A DNA stretch of 64,000 nt from Bog-473 sp963701955 (lineage in GTDB: Bacteria; Actinomycetota; Acidimicrobiia; Acidimicrobiales; RAAP-2), in assembly GCA_963701955.1 (NCBI GenBank), contig OY969694.1:62001-126000 (forward strand), in the 5' to 3' direction. A program made the position numbers and the translations under genes. How positions within the stretch are numbered: position 1 is the stretch's first letter; every line of letters begins with the position of its first letter. Below the pieces are notes generated by a model. It did no database searches and was not told where the DNA came from. It saw nothing but the letters and a program-made list of their open reading frames with translations. Below are positions 28,002 through 36,051 of the stretch, piece after piece.

Positions 28002-28241
28002 ATGATCGCCACCACGTGGCGCAAGCAAGGCGCCTGCCGGGGGCTGGACGTCGAGACGTTCTACCCGGCCACCGAGGACGAGGCCGACGCGGCCGAGGCC
28101 AAGGCGGTGTGCGCCGTCTGCCCGGTCCGGCAGGCGTGCCTCGAGCACGCGCTGCTCCACCGCGAGCGCGAGGGGGTCTGGGGTGGCACGACCGAGCGGG
28201 AGCGCCGCCGGATCGTCCGGCAACGCCGCAAGTCGGCCTAG
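28002..28241 (+). CDS. WhiB-family redox-sensing transcription factor
   Basis: A 79-residue WhiB protein. Four cysteines for the [4Fe-4S] cluster are present (QGACRG, then CAVCPVRQAC). They are followed by the family signature GVWGGTTERERRRI and a basic C-terminal tail for DNA binding. WhiB proteins are restricted to actinobacteria and their phages and control division, development or stress responses together with the main sigma factor. ATG 28002 has GAGGAAG 8 bases upstream; GTG 27993 is the alternative. It is convergent with the LCP gene. Confidence 0.95.
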   Translation: MIATTWRKQGACRGLDVETFYPATEDEADAAEAKAVCAVCPVRQACLEHALLHREREGVWGGTTERERRRIVRQRRKSA

Positions 28242-28259
28242 AGCCCCAGAGCTCGGGGC
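28242..28259. terminator. Possible weak hairpin between convergent genes
   Basis: gcccc (28242-28246) and ggggc (28255-28259) flank a short AGAGCTC-containing loop, between the stop codons of the convergent whiB and LCP genes. There is no T run; weak evidence only. Confidence 0.25.
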
Positions 28260-28269
28260 GGTCAGCCGC

Positions 28270-29943
28270 TTATCGGCTGTGGCTGGAGCCGGCGCCCTTG
28301 GTAGTGGTGCTGGTCGGCGCGGCCTGGGTCGAGTGGCCGAGAGTGCACGGAACGGGATTCCACGGCTCCGGCTGGGTGTTCGCGTAGACGTCTGCGGGGA
28401 TCGTGGTGGTCGTCGTGCTGGGGGGCCCGGCCACGGTGGTTGTCGTCGCCGAGGGGACCGATCCCGGACTCGCCGCTGACCCCGGAGCGGCGACGGTGAG
28501 GTCAGGGCCGGCAATCAACAGCGACACCGTCGACCCGCTCATGGCGGGGTCGGCCACGAGGTCGACCGGTCCCCGGAGCACGGCGGCCAGGGTGTTCGCC
28601 GCGGCCACGCCCGAGGGTCCGTAGAGGACCTGCGAGGCGCTGCCCGGGGACAGGAGTGTCGAGGCGTTGGCGATCTCGTTGACCCCGAATCCCTGGTGGC
28701 CCAGTGCGGCCGCGGTGGAGGTGGCCAGGCCACCCGTCGAGGAGGCGTTGAACACGTCGACGGAGACCTGTCCGTGCGGCTCGGTGGTCGTTGTCGTCGT
28801 CGTCGTGGGGGTGGGGTGCCTCGGCGCAGGCGGTGTGGTGCGCGGGGCGGCCGCGTGGACCACCGGAGTGGTGCCGATCTGCTTGAACGCGTCGACCATC
28901 TGTTGCGCGTACGGCTGAGCCGTCCTGAGCACCGCGGCGCCGCCTGCCGTGGTGAACGAGGTGGTGGGCAGGGTCTCGGTGACCAAGTGGGAGGACGAGA
29001 GGCCGCGGAAGTCCCCGGCGAGGTGCACCAGGTCGCTCCGGGAGAAAGTGTCGTCAATGGTGAGGTTGGTCACGGCGGCGCCGATGAAGGCGTTGATGGT
29101 GAACGGGTTGAGGCTGGTCTGGTTCACCTTGGCCAGTACGGCGCGGAAGAACGAGTCCTGACGCTGGATCCGGCTGAAGTCGGAGAGCCCGTCGCCCTCC
29201 CAGTAGCCGTTGGAGCTCAGGTAGGAGAGGTGCCGACTGCGCACCAGCTCGAGCGCGGTCGTCCCGTTGACGACCTGGCAGCCCGTCGTGGTCACGTGGA
29301 GCCCGGTGTAGGGGTCCCTCACCTCCGTGGGGAAGTCCATGGTGACCCCGCCGAGCGCGTCGACCATGCCCGAGAATCCGGGGAAGTTCACCGCCATGTA
29401 GTGGTTGATCGGGATACCGAAGTCCTGCTCAATGGTCTGGACCAGAAGGTCGGGACCCGAATTGAACGCGGCGTTGATTCGGTTCATCCCCGAGATCCCG
29501 CTGACGTCGCCGGGAATGTGCACCCACAGGTCGCGCGGGATGGAGAGCACGGTGACCGTCTTGGCCGCAGGGTCGAAGCGGGCCACCATGGTGACGTCGC
29601 TGCGTTGGCCGCCCGCCGTCGACTCGGTGCCGAAGGCGTTCGCCTGTGTCGAGTTGGAGACGAAGGCGCGCGAGTCCGAACCCGCCAGCAGGAGGTTGAA
29701 GGGTTTCCGGTCGATTGCCGACGCGGGGAGGAGGTGCTTCGCGTGGACCTTCTTGATCTGGTCGAAGCGGTAGGTCGCGTACAGGTAGAGACCGCCGGCC
29801 CCCACCGCGGCGAGGAGGAGCACGAAGGCGAGGACGTAGAACGTACGTCGCCTCCAGCGGTGGTGCTGGCGGCGTTCCTTGCGCTGCGTCTTGCGGAGCT
29901 CGGCCTGCAGGTCGGACCGGGTCCGAGGTGCGTCAGGGGTCAA
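28270..29943 (-). CDS. LytR-CpsA-Psr family protein with LytR_C domain
   Basis: A 557-residue membrane-anchored enzyme. A basic N-terminus and one transmembrane helix (residues about 33-55) are followed by the LCP domain, with LLLAGSDSR, MVARFDPAAKTVTVLSIPRDLWV, INAAFNSGPDLL and LSDFSRIQRQDSFFRAVLAK. A Thr/Pro linker leads to a LytR_C domain (VSVDVFNASSTGGLA). LCP enzymes attach polymers such as arabinogalactan or teichoic-type glycans to peptidoglycan from lipid carriers. TTG 29943 is used; TATTTT 8 bases upstream fits leaderless transcription. It is divergent from the acyl-CoA dehydrogenase. Confidence 0.92.
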   Translation of the reverse strand: MTPDAPRTRSDLQAELRKTQRKERRQHHRWRRRTFYVLAFVLLLAAVGAGGLYLYATYRFDQIKKVHAKHLLPASAIDRKPFNLLLAGSDSRAFVSNSTQANAFGTESTAGGQRSDVTMVARFDPAAKTVTVLSIPRDLWVHIPGDVSGISGMNRINAAFNSGPDLLVQTIEQDFGIPINHYMAVNFPGFSGMVDALGGVTMDFPTEVRDPYTGLHVTTTGCQVVNGTTALELVRSRHLSYLSSNGYWEGDGLSDFSRIQRQDSFFRAVLAKVNQTSLNPFTINAFIGAAVTNLTIDDTFSRSDLVHLAGDFRGLSSSHLVTETLPTTSFTTAGGAAVLRTAQPYAQQMVDAFKQIGTTPVVHAAAPRTTPPAPRHPTPTTTTTTTTEPHGQVSVDVFNASSTGGLATSTAAALGHQGFGVNEIANASTLLSPGSASQVLYGPSGVAAANTLAAVLRGPVDLVADPAMSGSTVSLLIAGPDLTVAAPGSAASPGSVPSATTTTVAGPPSTTTTTIPADVYANTQPEPWNPVPCTLGHSTQAAPTSTTTKGAGSSHSR

Positions 29944-29951
29944 GGATCAGA

Positions 29952-29957
29952 AAAATA
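29952..29957 (-). promoter_or_regulatory. Putative leaderless -10 element of the LCP gene
   Basis: On the minus strand TATTTT is followed by 8 bases and then TTG 29943. No Shine-Dalgarno sequence is visible. Confidence 0.45.
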
Positions 29958-29986
29958 GCTGGTGGGGACCCGCCGCAGGGGTCAAC

Positions 29987-29992
29987 TAACCT
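29987..29992 (+). promoter_or_regulatory. Putative leaderless -10 element of the acyl-CoA dehydrogenase gene
   Basis: TAACCT is followed by 6 bases and then GTG 29999. It lies 30 bases from the opposing LCP promoter, so the two promoters are back to back. Confidence 0.5.
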
Positions 29993-29998
29993 TCGACG

Positions 29999-31174
29999 GT
30001 GCACTTCGAACTGGCGCCGGAGCTGCTCGAGCTGCGCGACAGCGTGCGTCGGCTTGCCCGGGAGAGGGTGAAGCCGCGGGCCCGCGAGATCGACCGCAGC
30101 GGTGCCTATCCCCAGGACCTCTTCGAGGCGTTCCGCGACGCCGGGCTGCTCGGCCTGTGCATCCCGGTCGAGTACGGCGGGTCGGGCGCGGGGATCATGG
30201 GACTGGTCGTGGCCATCGAAGAGGTGGCCAAGTACTCGAACACGGCTGCACTCATGCTCCTCTTGACCCGCCTCCCCACCGGGACGGTCCTGATCGCCGG
30301 CAACGAGGCCCAAAAAGCCCGCTACCTGCCGGGCATCTGCGACGGCACGGCGCGTGCCGCCTTCGGCCTCTCGGAGTCCCAGGCCGGGAGCGACGTCATG
30401 GGGATGCGCACACGGGCCGTACCGGACCCCGACCGTGAAGGCGGTTGGGTGCTCAGCGGGACCAAGTGCTGGATGTCGGGTGTCAAGGAAGCCGACTGGT
30501 ACATCGTCTTCGCCAAGACGGGAGACCCACAGAGCCGTGCCCACGACTCGGTCAGCGTCTTCATCGTGGAGCGGGGATGGCCGGGAGTGGAGGTCGGGCG
30601 CACCGACCGCAAGATGGGACTCCGGGGCGTGGACACCGGTGAGCTCGTGCTGCGTGACGTTCGGGTCCCCGCCGAGAACGTGATCGGGGAGGTGGGTGGC
30701 TTCCGCGGGGCCATGCTGGGGCTCAACGCCATGAGGCCGGTCGTGGCCGCCCGCGGTATCGGCTTGGCCGAGGGTGCGCTCATGTACGCCACCGACTACG
30801 TCGCTCGACGGGAGGCCTTCGGCCGGACGATCGCCGACTTCCAGGGGATCCAGTGGGAGATCGCCAAGGTCGCGGCGGATATCGAGGGGGCACGCCTGCT
30901 GACCTACCGGGCCGCCGTGATGGTCGACGCCGGCCAGTTCACCAAGGAGTACGTCCCTTACCTGTCGGTGGCCAAGTACCAGGCCACCGAACTGGCGGTC
31001 CGGGCATCGTCGCTGGCGGTCCAGCTCCTGGGTGCGGCCGGCTACATGGAGGACCACCCCACCGAGCAGTGGTACCGCGACGCCAAGCAGCTCACGATCG
31101 TGGAGGGCACGTCGCAGGTGCAGCTCGGCCTGATCGCCCGCGGTGTGCTGGATCGGGACCTGTGGTGGGATTGA
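29999..31174 (+). CDS. Acyl-CoA dehydrogenase
   Basis: A 391-residue FAD enzyme of fatty-acid beta-oxidation or a related acyl-CoA pathway. The N-terminal helical domain is followed by AAFGLSESQAGSDVMGM (flavin and substrate contact) and KCWMSGVKEADWYIVFAKT. The C-terminal segment AKQLTIVEGTSQVQLGLIAR contains the conserved catalytic-base region (IxEGTSxI type, with the glutamate in VEGTSQ). All three domains are present at normal length. It overlaps trpD by about ten bases, an unusual pairing of functions. Chain-length specificity cannot be read from sequence. Confidence 0.92.
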   Translation: MHFELAPELLELRDSVRRLARERVKPRAREIDRSGAYPQDLFEAFRDAGLLGLCIPVEYGGSGAGIMGLVVAIEEVAKYSNTAALMLLLTRLPTGTVLIAGNEAQKARYLPGICDGTARAAFGLSESQAGSDVMGMRTRAVPDPDREGGWVLSGTKCWMSGVKEADWYIVFAKTGDPQSRAHDSVSVFIVERGWPGVEVGRTDRKMGLRGVDTGELVLRDVRVPAENVIGEVGGFRGAMLGLNAMRPVVAARGIGLAEGALMYATDYVARREAFGRTIADFQGIQWEIAKVAADIEGARLLTYRAAVMVDAGQFTKEYVPYLSVAKYQATELAVRASSLAVQLLGAAGYMEDHPTEQWYRDAKQLTIVEGTSQVQLGLIARGVLDRDLWWD

Positions 31175-32247
31175 GCTGGTCGGAGCTCCTGGGACGCCTG
31201 ACGAGGCGCGAAGCGCTGACCGAGGCCGAGGCCGAGGCAGCGCTCGGAGTCGTCCTCGCAGGCGAGGCCACGCCTGCGCAGGTGGGCGCCTTCCTCGCGC
31301 TGCTCCACGCCAAGGGTGAGACCGCCGAGGAGGTCACCGGGCTTGCCCTCGCCATGCTGCGCGCCGCGGTGCCCTGTCCACTGGGCGAGGTGGGTGACGG
31401 CGTCGTGGTCGACCTGGTGGGGACGGGGGGCGACCGTCTGGCCAGTATCAATGTCACCACGTTGGCCGCGTTCATCACGGCCGGCTGCGGCGTGGCCGTC
31501 TGCAAGCACGGGAACCGGGCGGCGTCGTCGTCGGTCGGCACGGCCGACGTGCTCGAAGCGCTGGGGGTGGCGATCGAGATCGGGCCCGAGGGCGTGGCGC
31601 GCTGCGTGTCCGAGGCGGGGATGGGCTTCTGCTTCGCTCAGCGGTTCCATCCCGCCATGCGTTTCGTCGGCCCGGTTCGCAAGGAGCTGGGCGTGCCGAC
31701 GGTGTTCAACTTCCTCGGTCCGCTCATCAACCCGGCGCGCACCCGCTTCCAACTGGTCGGGGTGAGCGACCCGGCCATGGCGCCGGTCATGGCCGGAGTC
31801 TTCGGAGCGACCGGGAGCAGGCGTACCCTCATCGTCCACGCCGACGACGGTCTCGACGAGCTCAGCGTGACGTCACCCACGACGGTGCTCGACGTGCGGG
31901 GCGACGGCTCGGGGAGCTACGAGCAGCGCGAGTGGCGGGTCGACCCTGCCTCGCTCGGCCTGGCCCCGGCCACCATGGACGACCTGCGCGGGGGGGACGC
32001 CGGCTTCAACGCCGCCGCCATCCGCTCCGTGCTCGGCGGCGAGGCGGGGGCGCGGCGCGACATCGGCCTGCTGAACGCCGCGGCCGCCCTGCTCGTTGCC
32101 GGACGGGTCGACGACCTCACGACGGGTCTGGCCCGGGCGCAGGAGTCGATCGATTCCGGGCGGGCGCTCGGGGTGCTCGACGCCCTGGTGGCCGTGTCCC
32201 AGAGGGAAGCTCTGTCGCAAGACACGCTGCGCCGCCAGACGGGCTGA
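31165..32247 (+). CDS. trpD: Anthranilate phosphoribosyltransferase
   Basis: A 360-residue enzyme joining anthranilate and PRPP in tryptophan synthesis. The N-terminal helical domain contains LTEAEAEAALGVVLAGEATPAQVGAFL. The PRPP loop is VDLVGTGGDRLASINVTT near residue 85, followed by KHGNRAASSSVGTADVLEALG. RFHPAMRFVGPVRKELGVPTVFNFLGPLINP is the anthranilate-site signature. Start choice is uncertain (GTG 31162, GTG 31165 or TTG 31171); all overlap the preceding gene. No other trp genes are adjacent. The 3' end overlaps the frame read as galK on the other strand. Confidence 0.9.
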   Translation: MGLSWSELLGRLTRREALTEAEAEAALGVVLAGEATPAQVGAFLALLHAKGETAEEVTGLALAMLRAAVPCPLGEVGDGVVVDLVGTGGDRLASINVTTLAAFITAGCGVAVCKHGNRAASSSVGTADVLEALGVAIEIGPEGVARCVSEAGMGFCFAQRFHPAMRFVGPVRKELGVPTVFNFLGPLINPARTRFQLVGVSDPAMAPVMAGVFGATGSRRTLIVHADDGLDELSVTSPTTVLDVRGDGSGSYEQREWRVDPASLGLAPATMDDLRGGDAGFNAAAIRSVLGGEAGARRDIGLLNAAAALLVAGRVDDLTTGLARAQESIDSGRALGVLDALVAVSQREALSQDTLRRQTG

Positions 32248-33233
32248 CCCGCCAGGCCCGACGCGGCGCATGGGATTCGGGCTCGAGCGCCCGAGAGTCG
32301 GGCTCGCACAAGGCGAGGACGCACCCGCCGAACCCGCCGCCGGTCATCCGCACGCCGAGGACTCCGGGGATGGCGAGGAGATCCTCGACCAGCTCGTCGA
32401 TAGCGGGCAGCGAGACCCGGTAGTCGTCGGCCAGGCTGTGGTGCCCGTCGGTCATGACCTCGCCCAACCCGCGCACGTTGCCCCGGCCGAGGAGGCGCTC
32501 CGCCTCGCGCACCCGGGCGCACTCGGTCACGACATGGCGGGCCCTGCGTCGCAGGACCGGGTCGCTGAGCGCGCTCGAGATCGCCCAGGTCGCAGGTCCC
32601 GAGCGGCCGGCCGACAGCCGAGGCGGCACGCTCGCACTCGGCCCGCCGCGCGGCGTAGGGGGTTCCGGCGAGCGAGCGGGGCACCTCGCTGTGCACGATG
32701 ACGAAGGCGGCCTCTTCGGGTACGGCGACCGGACGCGTCACGAGATCGGCGAAGTCGATGAGGAGGGCATGGTTCGCCACGGCGGCGGCGATGGCCAACG
32801 GGTCGAGCAGGCCCACCGGAGCCCCGGCACCGCGCTCGGCCTCCTGGCAGTGCTGCGCCAGCGCGATCGGGTCAGGGTCGTGGCCGAGCGCCAGCAGCAG
32901 CGCCACCGAGAAGGCGGCACTCGACGCCAGACCTGCCCCCACGGGCAAGGTGCTGCGCACGGTGACGGCGCCCCCCGACGGCGGCGGTGCCACGCGGAGG
33001 AGGCCGGCCGCCAGGGCCGCTTCGGGCGGGACCCGGGCGGTGTCGCCCAGGGCGATCTCGAGTGGGTGGTCCGGGAATTGGTCCGAAGTGATCCCCACGA
33101 GGAAGCTTCCGTGCCCGGGCGTGAAGGTGACCTCGGTGGCGAGCTCGATCGCCATCGGGAGCGACAGGCCGCCGTTGTAGTCGGTGTGATCACCGATGAT
33201 GACGACGCGTCCGGGGGCTCGGGCTCGGGGCAT
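32117..33233 (-). CDS. galK: Galactokinase (GHMP kinase), frameshifted
   Basis: From ATG 33233 the product begins RAPGRVVIIGDHTDYNGGLSLPMA, the galactokinase signature (usually GEHTDYN; here Asp replaces Glu). The GHMP ATP loop TLPVGAGLASSAAFSVALLLAL follows near residue 105. The frame breaks near 32573; the other frame continues SALSDPVLRRRARHVVTECARV, VMTDGHHSLADDYRVSLPAIDELV and the third GHMP motif VLGVRMTGGGFGGCVLAL. One extra base explains the break. The reading then runs past the expected end into the trpD 3' end, stopping at 32117, so a second error near the stop codon is likely. Confidence 0.8.
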
Positions 33234-33298
33234 ACCCCCAGCTTGGCGCGGCGGCAGTCCGCTTGACTGCATCGTGTGTGCCAGGTCAGCATCCAGGC

Positions 33299-34477
33299 GT
33301 GGCCGACCGGACCGGACCCCTGCGGGGGGTCAAGATCATCGAGCTGGCGGGCCTGGGCCCCGCACCTTTCGCCTGCATGATGCTGGCCGATGCCGGGGCG
33401 CAGGTGCTCCGGCTCGAGCGGGCCACCCCCGGGGCGGTCGAGCGGGCCGACGCGCTGGGTGCGTCGGGGTCGGCGCGGTACTGGGACCTGCTCAACCGGT
33501 CCCGTCCCTCGGTCGGCATCGATCTCAAGCACCCCGATGCCCTGACGCTGGTCCTCGACCTCGTCGAGCAGGCTGACGGTTTCGTCGAAGGGTTCCGACC
33601 GGGTGTGGCCGAGCGCCTCGGCGTCGGCCCCGAGGTCTGCCTGGCCCGGAACGCCCGCCTCGTCTACGGGCGCATGACGGGGTGGGGACAAGACGGCCCC
33701 ATGGCGTCCATGGCGGGCCATGACATCAACTACATCGCCATCGGTGGAGCGCTGTGGTCGATGGGGCGGGCGGACACGGCGCCGGTGCCGCCGCTCAACC
33801 TGGTGGGCGATTTCGGCGGGGGAGGGATGCTCCTTGCCTTCGGCATGCTGGCGGGTCTCCTCGAGTCGGCCCGCTCCGGGCAGGGGCAGGTGATCGACGC
33901 CGCGATGACCGACGGTTCGGCGGCCCTCATGACCATGATCCACGCCTTCCACCTCGACGGGCAGTGGAACGAGCAGCGCGGCGCCAACATGCTCGACACC
34001 GGCGCGCCGTACTACGAGGTCTACGAGACGGCCGACGGGCGCTGGATGTCGGTGGGCGCGATCGAGCCTCAGTTCTACCGGCGCCTGCTCGAGGGGATGG
34101 GGCTGTCGGGCGACCCCTCGTTGCCCGATCAGAACGCCCGCGAGCATTGGCCGGCCGTGAAGGAGCGCTTCGCCGCCGTGTTCAAGACGAGGACCCGTGA
34201 CGAGTGGACGGCCGTTTTCGACGGGACCGACGCCTGCGTGGCGCCCGTGCTCTCCCCCTGGGAGGCGCACCGGCATCCGCACAACTCGAGCCGCGGCACC
34301 TACGTCGAGGTCGACGGCGTGGTGCAGCCCGGTCCGGCGCCGCGGTTCTCGCGTACCCCCTCGGGCGTGTCGAGCCCTCCGTCGCAACCGGGCGCGGACA
34401 CCCTCTCGGGATTGCTCGAGTGGGGAGTCCCCGAGGAAGCGGTGGCCAAGCTGCGAGCCTCGAAGGCTCTCAGCTGA
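33299..34477 (+). CDS. CaiB/BaiF-type CoA-transferase, alpha-methylacyl-CoA racemase-like
   Basis: A 392-residue family III CoA-transferase fold protein. It begins PLRGVKIIELAGLGPAPFACMMLADAGAQVLRLER, then GRMTGWGQDGPMASMAGHDINYIAIGGAL, with the GHDINY motif carrying the racemase aspartate. The later DTGAPYYEVYET and VGAIEPQFY segments contain the conserved glutamate region of alpha-methylacyl-CoA racemase. It would interconvert (R)- and (S)-2-methylacyl-CoA esters for branched-chain or sterol side-chain breakdown. GTG 33299 is used. The nearby acyl-CoA dehydrogenase suggests a loose fatty-acid degradation neighbourhood. Confidence 0.9.
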   Translation: MADRTGPLRGVKIIELAGLGPAPFACMMLADAGAQVLRLERATPGAVERADALGASGSARYWDLLNRSRPSVGIDLKHPDALTLVLDLVEQADGFVEGFRPGVAERLGVGPEVCLARNARLVYGRMTGWGQDGPMASMAGHDINYIAIGGALWSMGRADTAPVPPLNLVGDFGGGGMLLAFGMLAGLLESARSGQGQVIDAAMTDGSAALMTMIHAFHLDGQWNEQRGANMLDTGAPYYEVYETADGRWMSVGAIEPQFYRRLLEGMGLSGDPSLPDQNAREHWPAVKERFAAVFKTRTRDEWTAVFDGTDACVAPVLSPWEAHRHPHNSSRGTYVEVDGVVQPGPAPRFSRTPSGVSSPPSQPGADTLSGLLEWGVPEEAVAKLRASKALS

Positions 34478-34478
34478 A

Positions 34479-34639
34479 TCAGATCCTGGCGACGGGACAG
34501 GTGATGGCGCGAGCGATGACGTCGTAGGGGCCGCTCACGCCCTCGGCCACCACCACGCCCTTCGCGGCGCGCACGAGCTCGGCCACCGGTGCCGCCTTCC
34601 CGCATCGGCCCGGATCAGGCCGTATGCATGGACGGTCAC
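34479..34639 (-). pseudogene. Decayed AsnC/Lrp ligand-binding (RAM) domain gene
   Basis: On the minus strand GTG 34639 opens VTVHAYGLIRADAG. After a one-base loss in an A run the frame continues KAAPVAELVRAAKGVVVAEG, then GPYDVIARA, directly followed by ITCPVARI and a stop at 34479. This matches the small stand-alone AsnC-type domain proteins of actinobacteria (about 77 residues, ending in TLTCPV), but about 30 residues of the middle are missing. The gene is therefore broken twice: by a frameshift and by an internal deletion. Stand-alone RAM proteins are thought to bind amino acids. Confidence 0.65.
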
Positions 34640-34648
34640 AGCACACCG

Positions 34649-34654
34649 TACATT
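34649..34654 (+). promoter_or_regulatory. Putative leaderless -10 element of the MFS gene
   Basis: TACATT is followed by 6 bases and GTG 34661. The position supports GTG 34661 over the upstream ATG 34628 as the start. Confidence 0.4.
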
Positions 34655-34660
34655 GGCGTT

Positions 34661-36034
34661 GTGGCGACCTCGCCGAGGATCGAGCAGTTCAAGGACATGG
34701 CCCGACAGGCGGCGCGGGACCTCTTCGACCAGACGCATCCGATCGGCCGCCTCTCTCTCGTCCAGTGCGCCATGCTGGCCGGCGCCACGGTGGTCACCAT
34801 CTCGCTGGCGGGATCACTGTTCTTCTCCATCTCGCCGACGGCGGCCGACCACAAGGTGCTGCTGTACCTGCTCTTCACGATCGCACCTTTTGCCATCGTC
34901 TCACCGCTCCTGGGTCCGCTCATCGACCGAAGTCGAGGCGCCCGCAGGTTCATGGTGGTGGCGTCGGGCATCGGGCAGGCCGTGCTCTGCCTCCTCATGG
35001 CGACGCACATCCACAGCCTGCTCCTCTTCCCCCTCGCCTTCTTGGTGCTCGTGTGCCAGAAGCTCTACGTCGTCACCAAGGGCGCGCTCGTTCCCGAGAT
35101 GGCCGCGCTGACCGGACCGGACGAAAAGGGCGAGGAAGCGGGCTACGCCACACTGAACGCCCGCCTCACGCTGCTCGGCACGATCGCCGGCTTCGTGGCG
35201 TCCCTCCCCGCCGTGATCCTCTACAAGGTGGCGGGCTCGCCCGGCGTACTCGTGTTCGGCTCCATGGTGTTCGTGGCCGCCACCGTGGCGGGCGCCCGGC
35301 TGCCGGTGCTCTCGGGGGGTCGGGGGGAGCGGCTCTGGACCGACGACACCACCCGGGCCCGCGAGTACGGCCAGCCCGGCGAGGCGGTGGCCCGAGAACA
35401 GGACCTGATGAAGCTCCAGCCGATCGCCAACCCCGAGGTGCTGCTCGGGCTGACGGCCATGTGCATCGTGCGGGGCCTCACGGGGTTCATGACCTTCATG
35501 CTCGCCTTCGGGCTGCGCCGCATGCACGGGGTCGGCCTGTGGTGGTACGGCCTGGTGCTGGCCGGCACCGGCGTCGGCGCCATCATCGGGCTCGTTCTGG
35601 TGGGCCGACTTCGCAGCCGCATGACCGAGCAGCAGCTGCTCTTGAGCTCGCTCTGGCTCATCGCCGCCACGGCGGCCGGCTGTGCCGTCTGGGGCACGCT
35701 GCTGGCCCAGGTGCTGCTCGCCTTCATGGTGGGGCTCTGCGGGGCCGTGGCCCAGCCCTCCTTCGATGCCATGACGCAGCGATACATCCCGCTCTCGGCG
35801 CAGGGACGGGCCTTTGCCCGCTTCGGCATGCGCCAGCAGCTGGTGTGGGTGGTGGGATCGCTCATCCCGTTGGTCGTCGCCTTCACACTGCCGCAGGGTG
35901 ACGCCACCATGGCGGTGCTCGCCGCCCTGGGCGGACTGTCCTACGTGTCGGGCCGCCGTGCCGCCCATGCCCCTCGCCTCGTGCGTCGCGACTACGGCAG
36001 CCTCGGGAGGGAGGTGGGCGAGGCGGGCGGTTAG
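34661..36034 (+). CDS. Major facilitator superfamily transporter
   Basis: A 457-residue membrane protein with about twelve helices in two halves of six, joined by a central charged loop around RLWTDDTTRAREYG. The loop after helix 2 has LLGPLIDRSRGARR, the DRxGRR-type MFS motif A. The second half repeats the pattern in GLVLVGRLRSRM. No substrate-specific signature is recognisable; drug or metabolite efflux is common for this type. GTG 34661 is preferred because of the TACATT element. The gene is convergent with pckG, with an 17-base gap. Confidence 0.82.
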   Translation: MATSPRIEQFKDMARQAARDLFDQTHPIGRLSLVQCAMLAGATVVTISLAGSLFFSISPTAADHKVLLYLLFTIAPFAIVSPLLGPLIDRSRGARRFMVVASGIGQAVLCLLMATHIHSLLLFPLAFLVLVCQKLYVVTKGALVPEMAALTGPDEKGEEAGYATLNARLTLLGTIAGFVASLPAVILYKVAGSPGVLVFGSMVFVAATVAGARLPVLSGGRGERLWTDDTTRAREYGQPGEAVAREQDLMKLQPIANPEVLLGLTAMCIVRGLTGFMTFMLAFGLRRMHGVGLWWYGLVLAGTGVGAIIGLVLVGRLRSRMTEQQLLLSSLWLIAATAAGCAVWGTLLAQVLLAFMVGLCGAVAQPSFDAMTQRYIPLSAQGRAFARFGMRQQLVWVVGSLIPLVVAFTLPQGDATMAVLAALGGLSYVSGRRAAHAPRLVRRDYGSLGREVGEAGG

Positions 36035-36051
36035 CCCGGGTGCACCCGCGG

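Noticed and set aside
30853..31164. In-frame upstream extension of trpD inside the acyl-CoA dehydrogenase gene
   Set aside because: The extension has no similarity to TrpD and overlaps a complete dehydrogenase.
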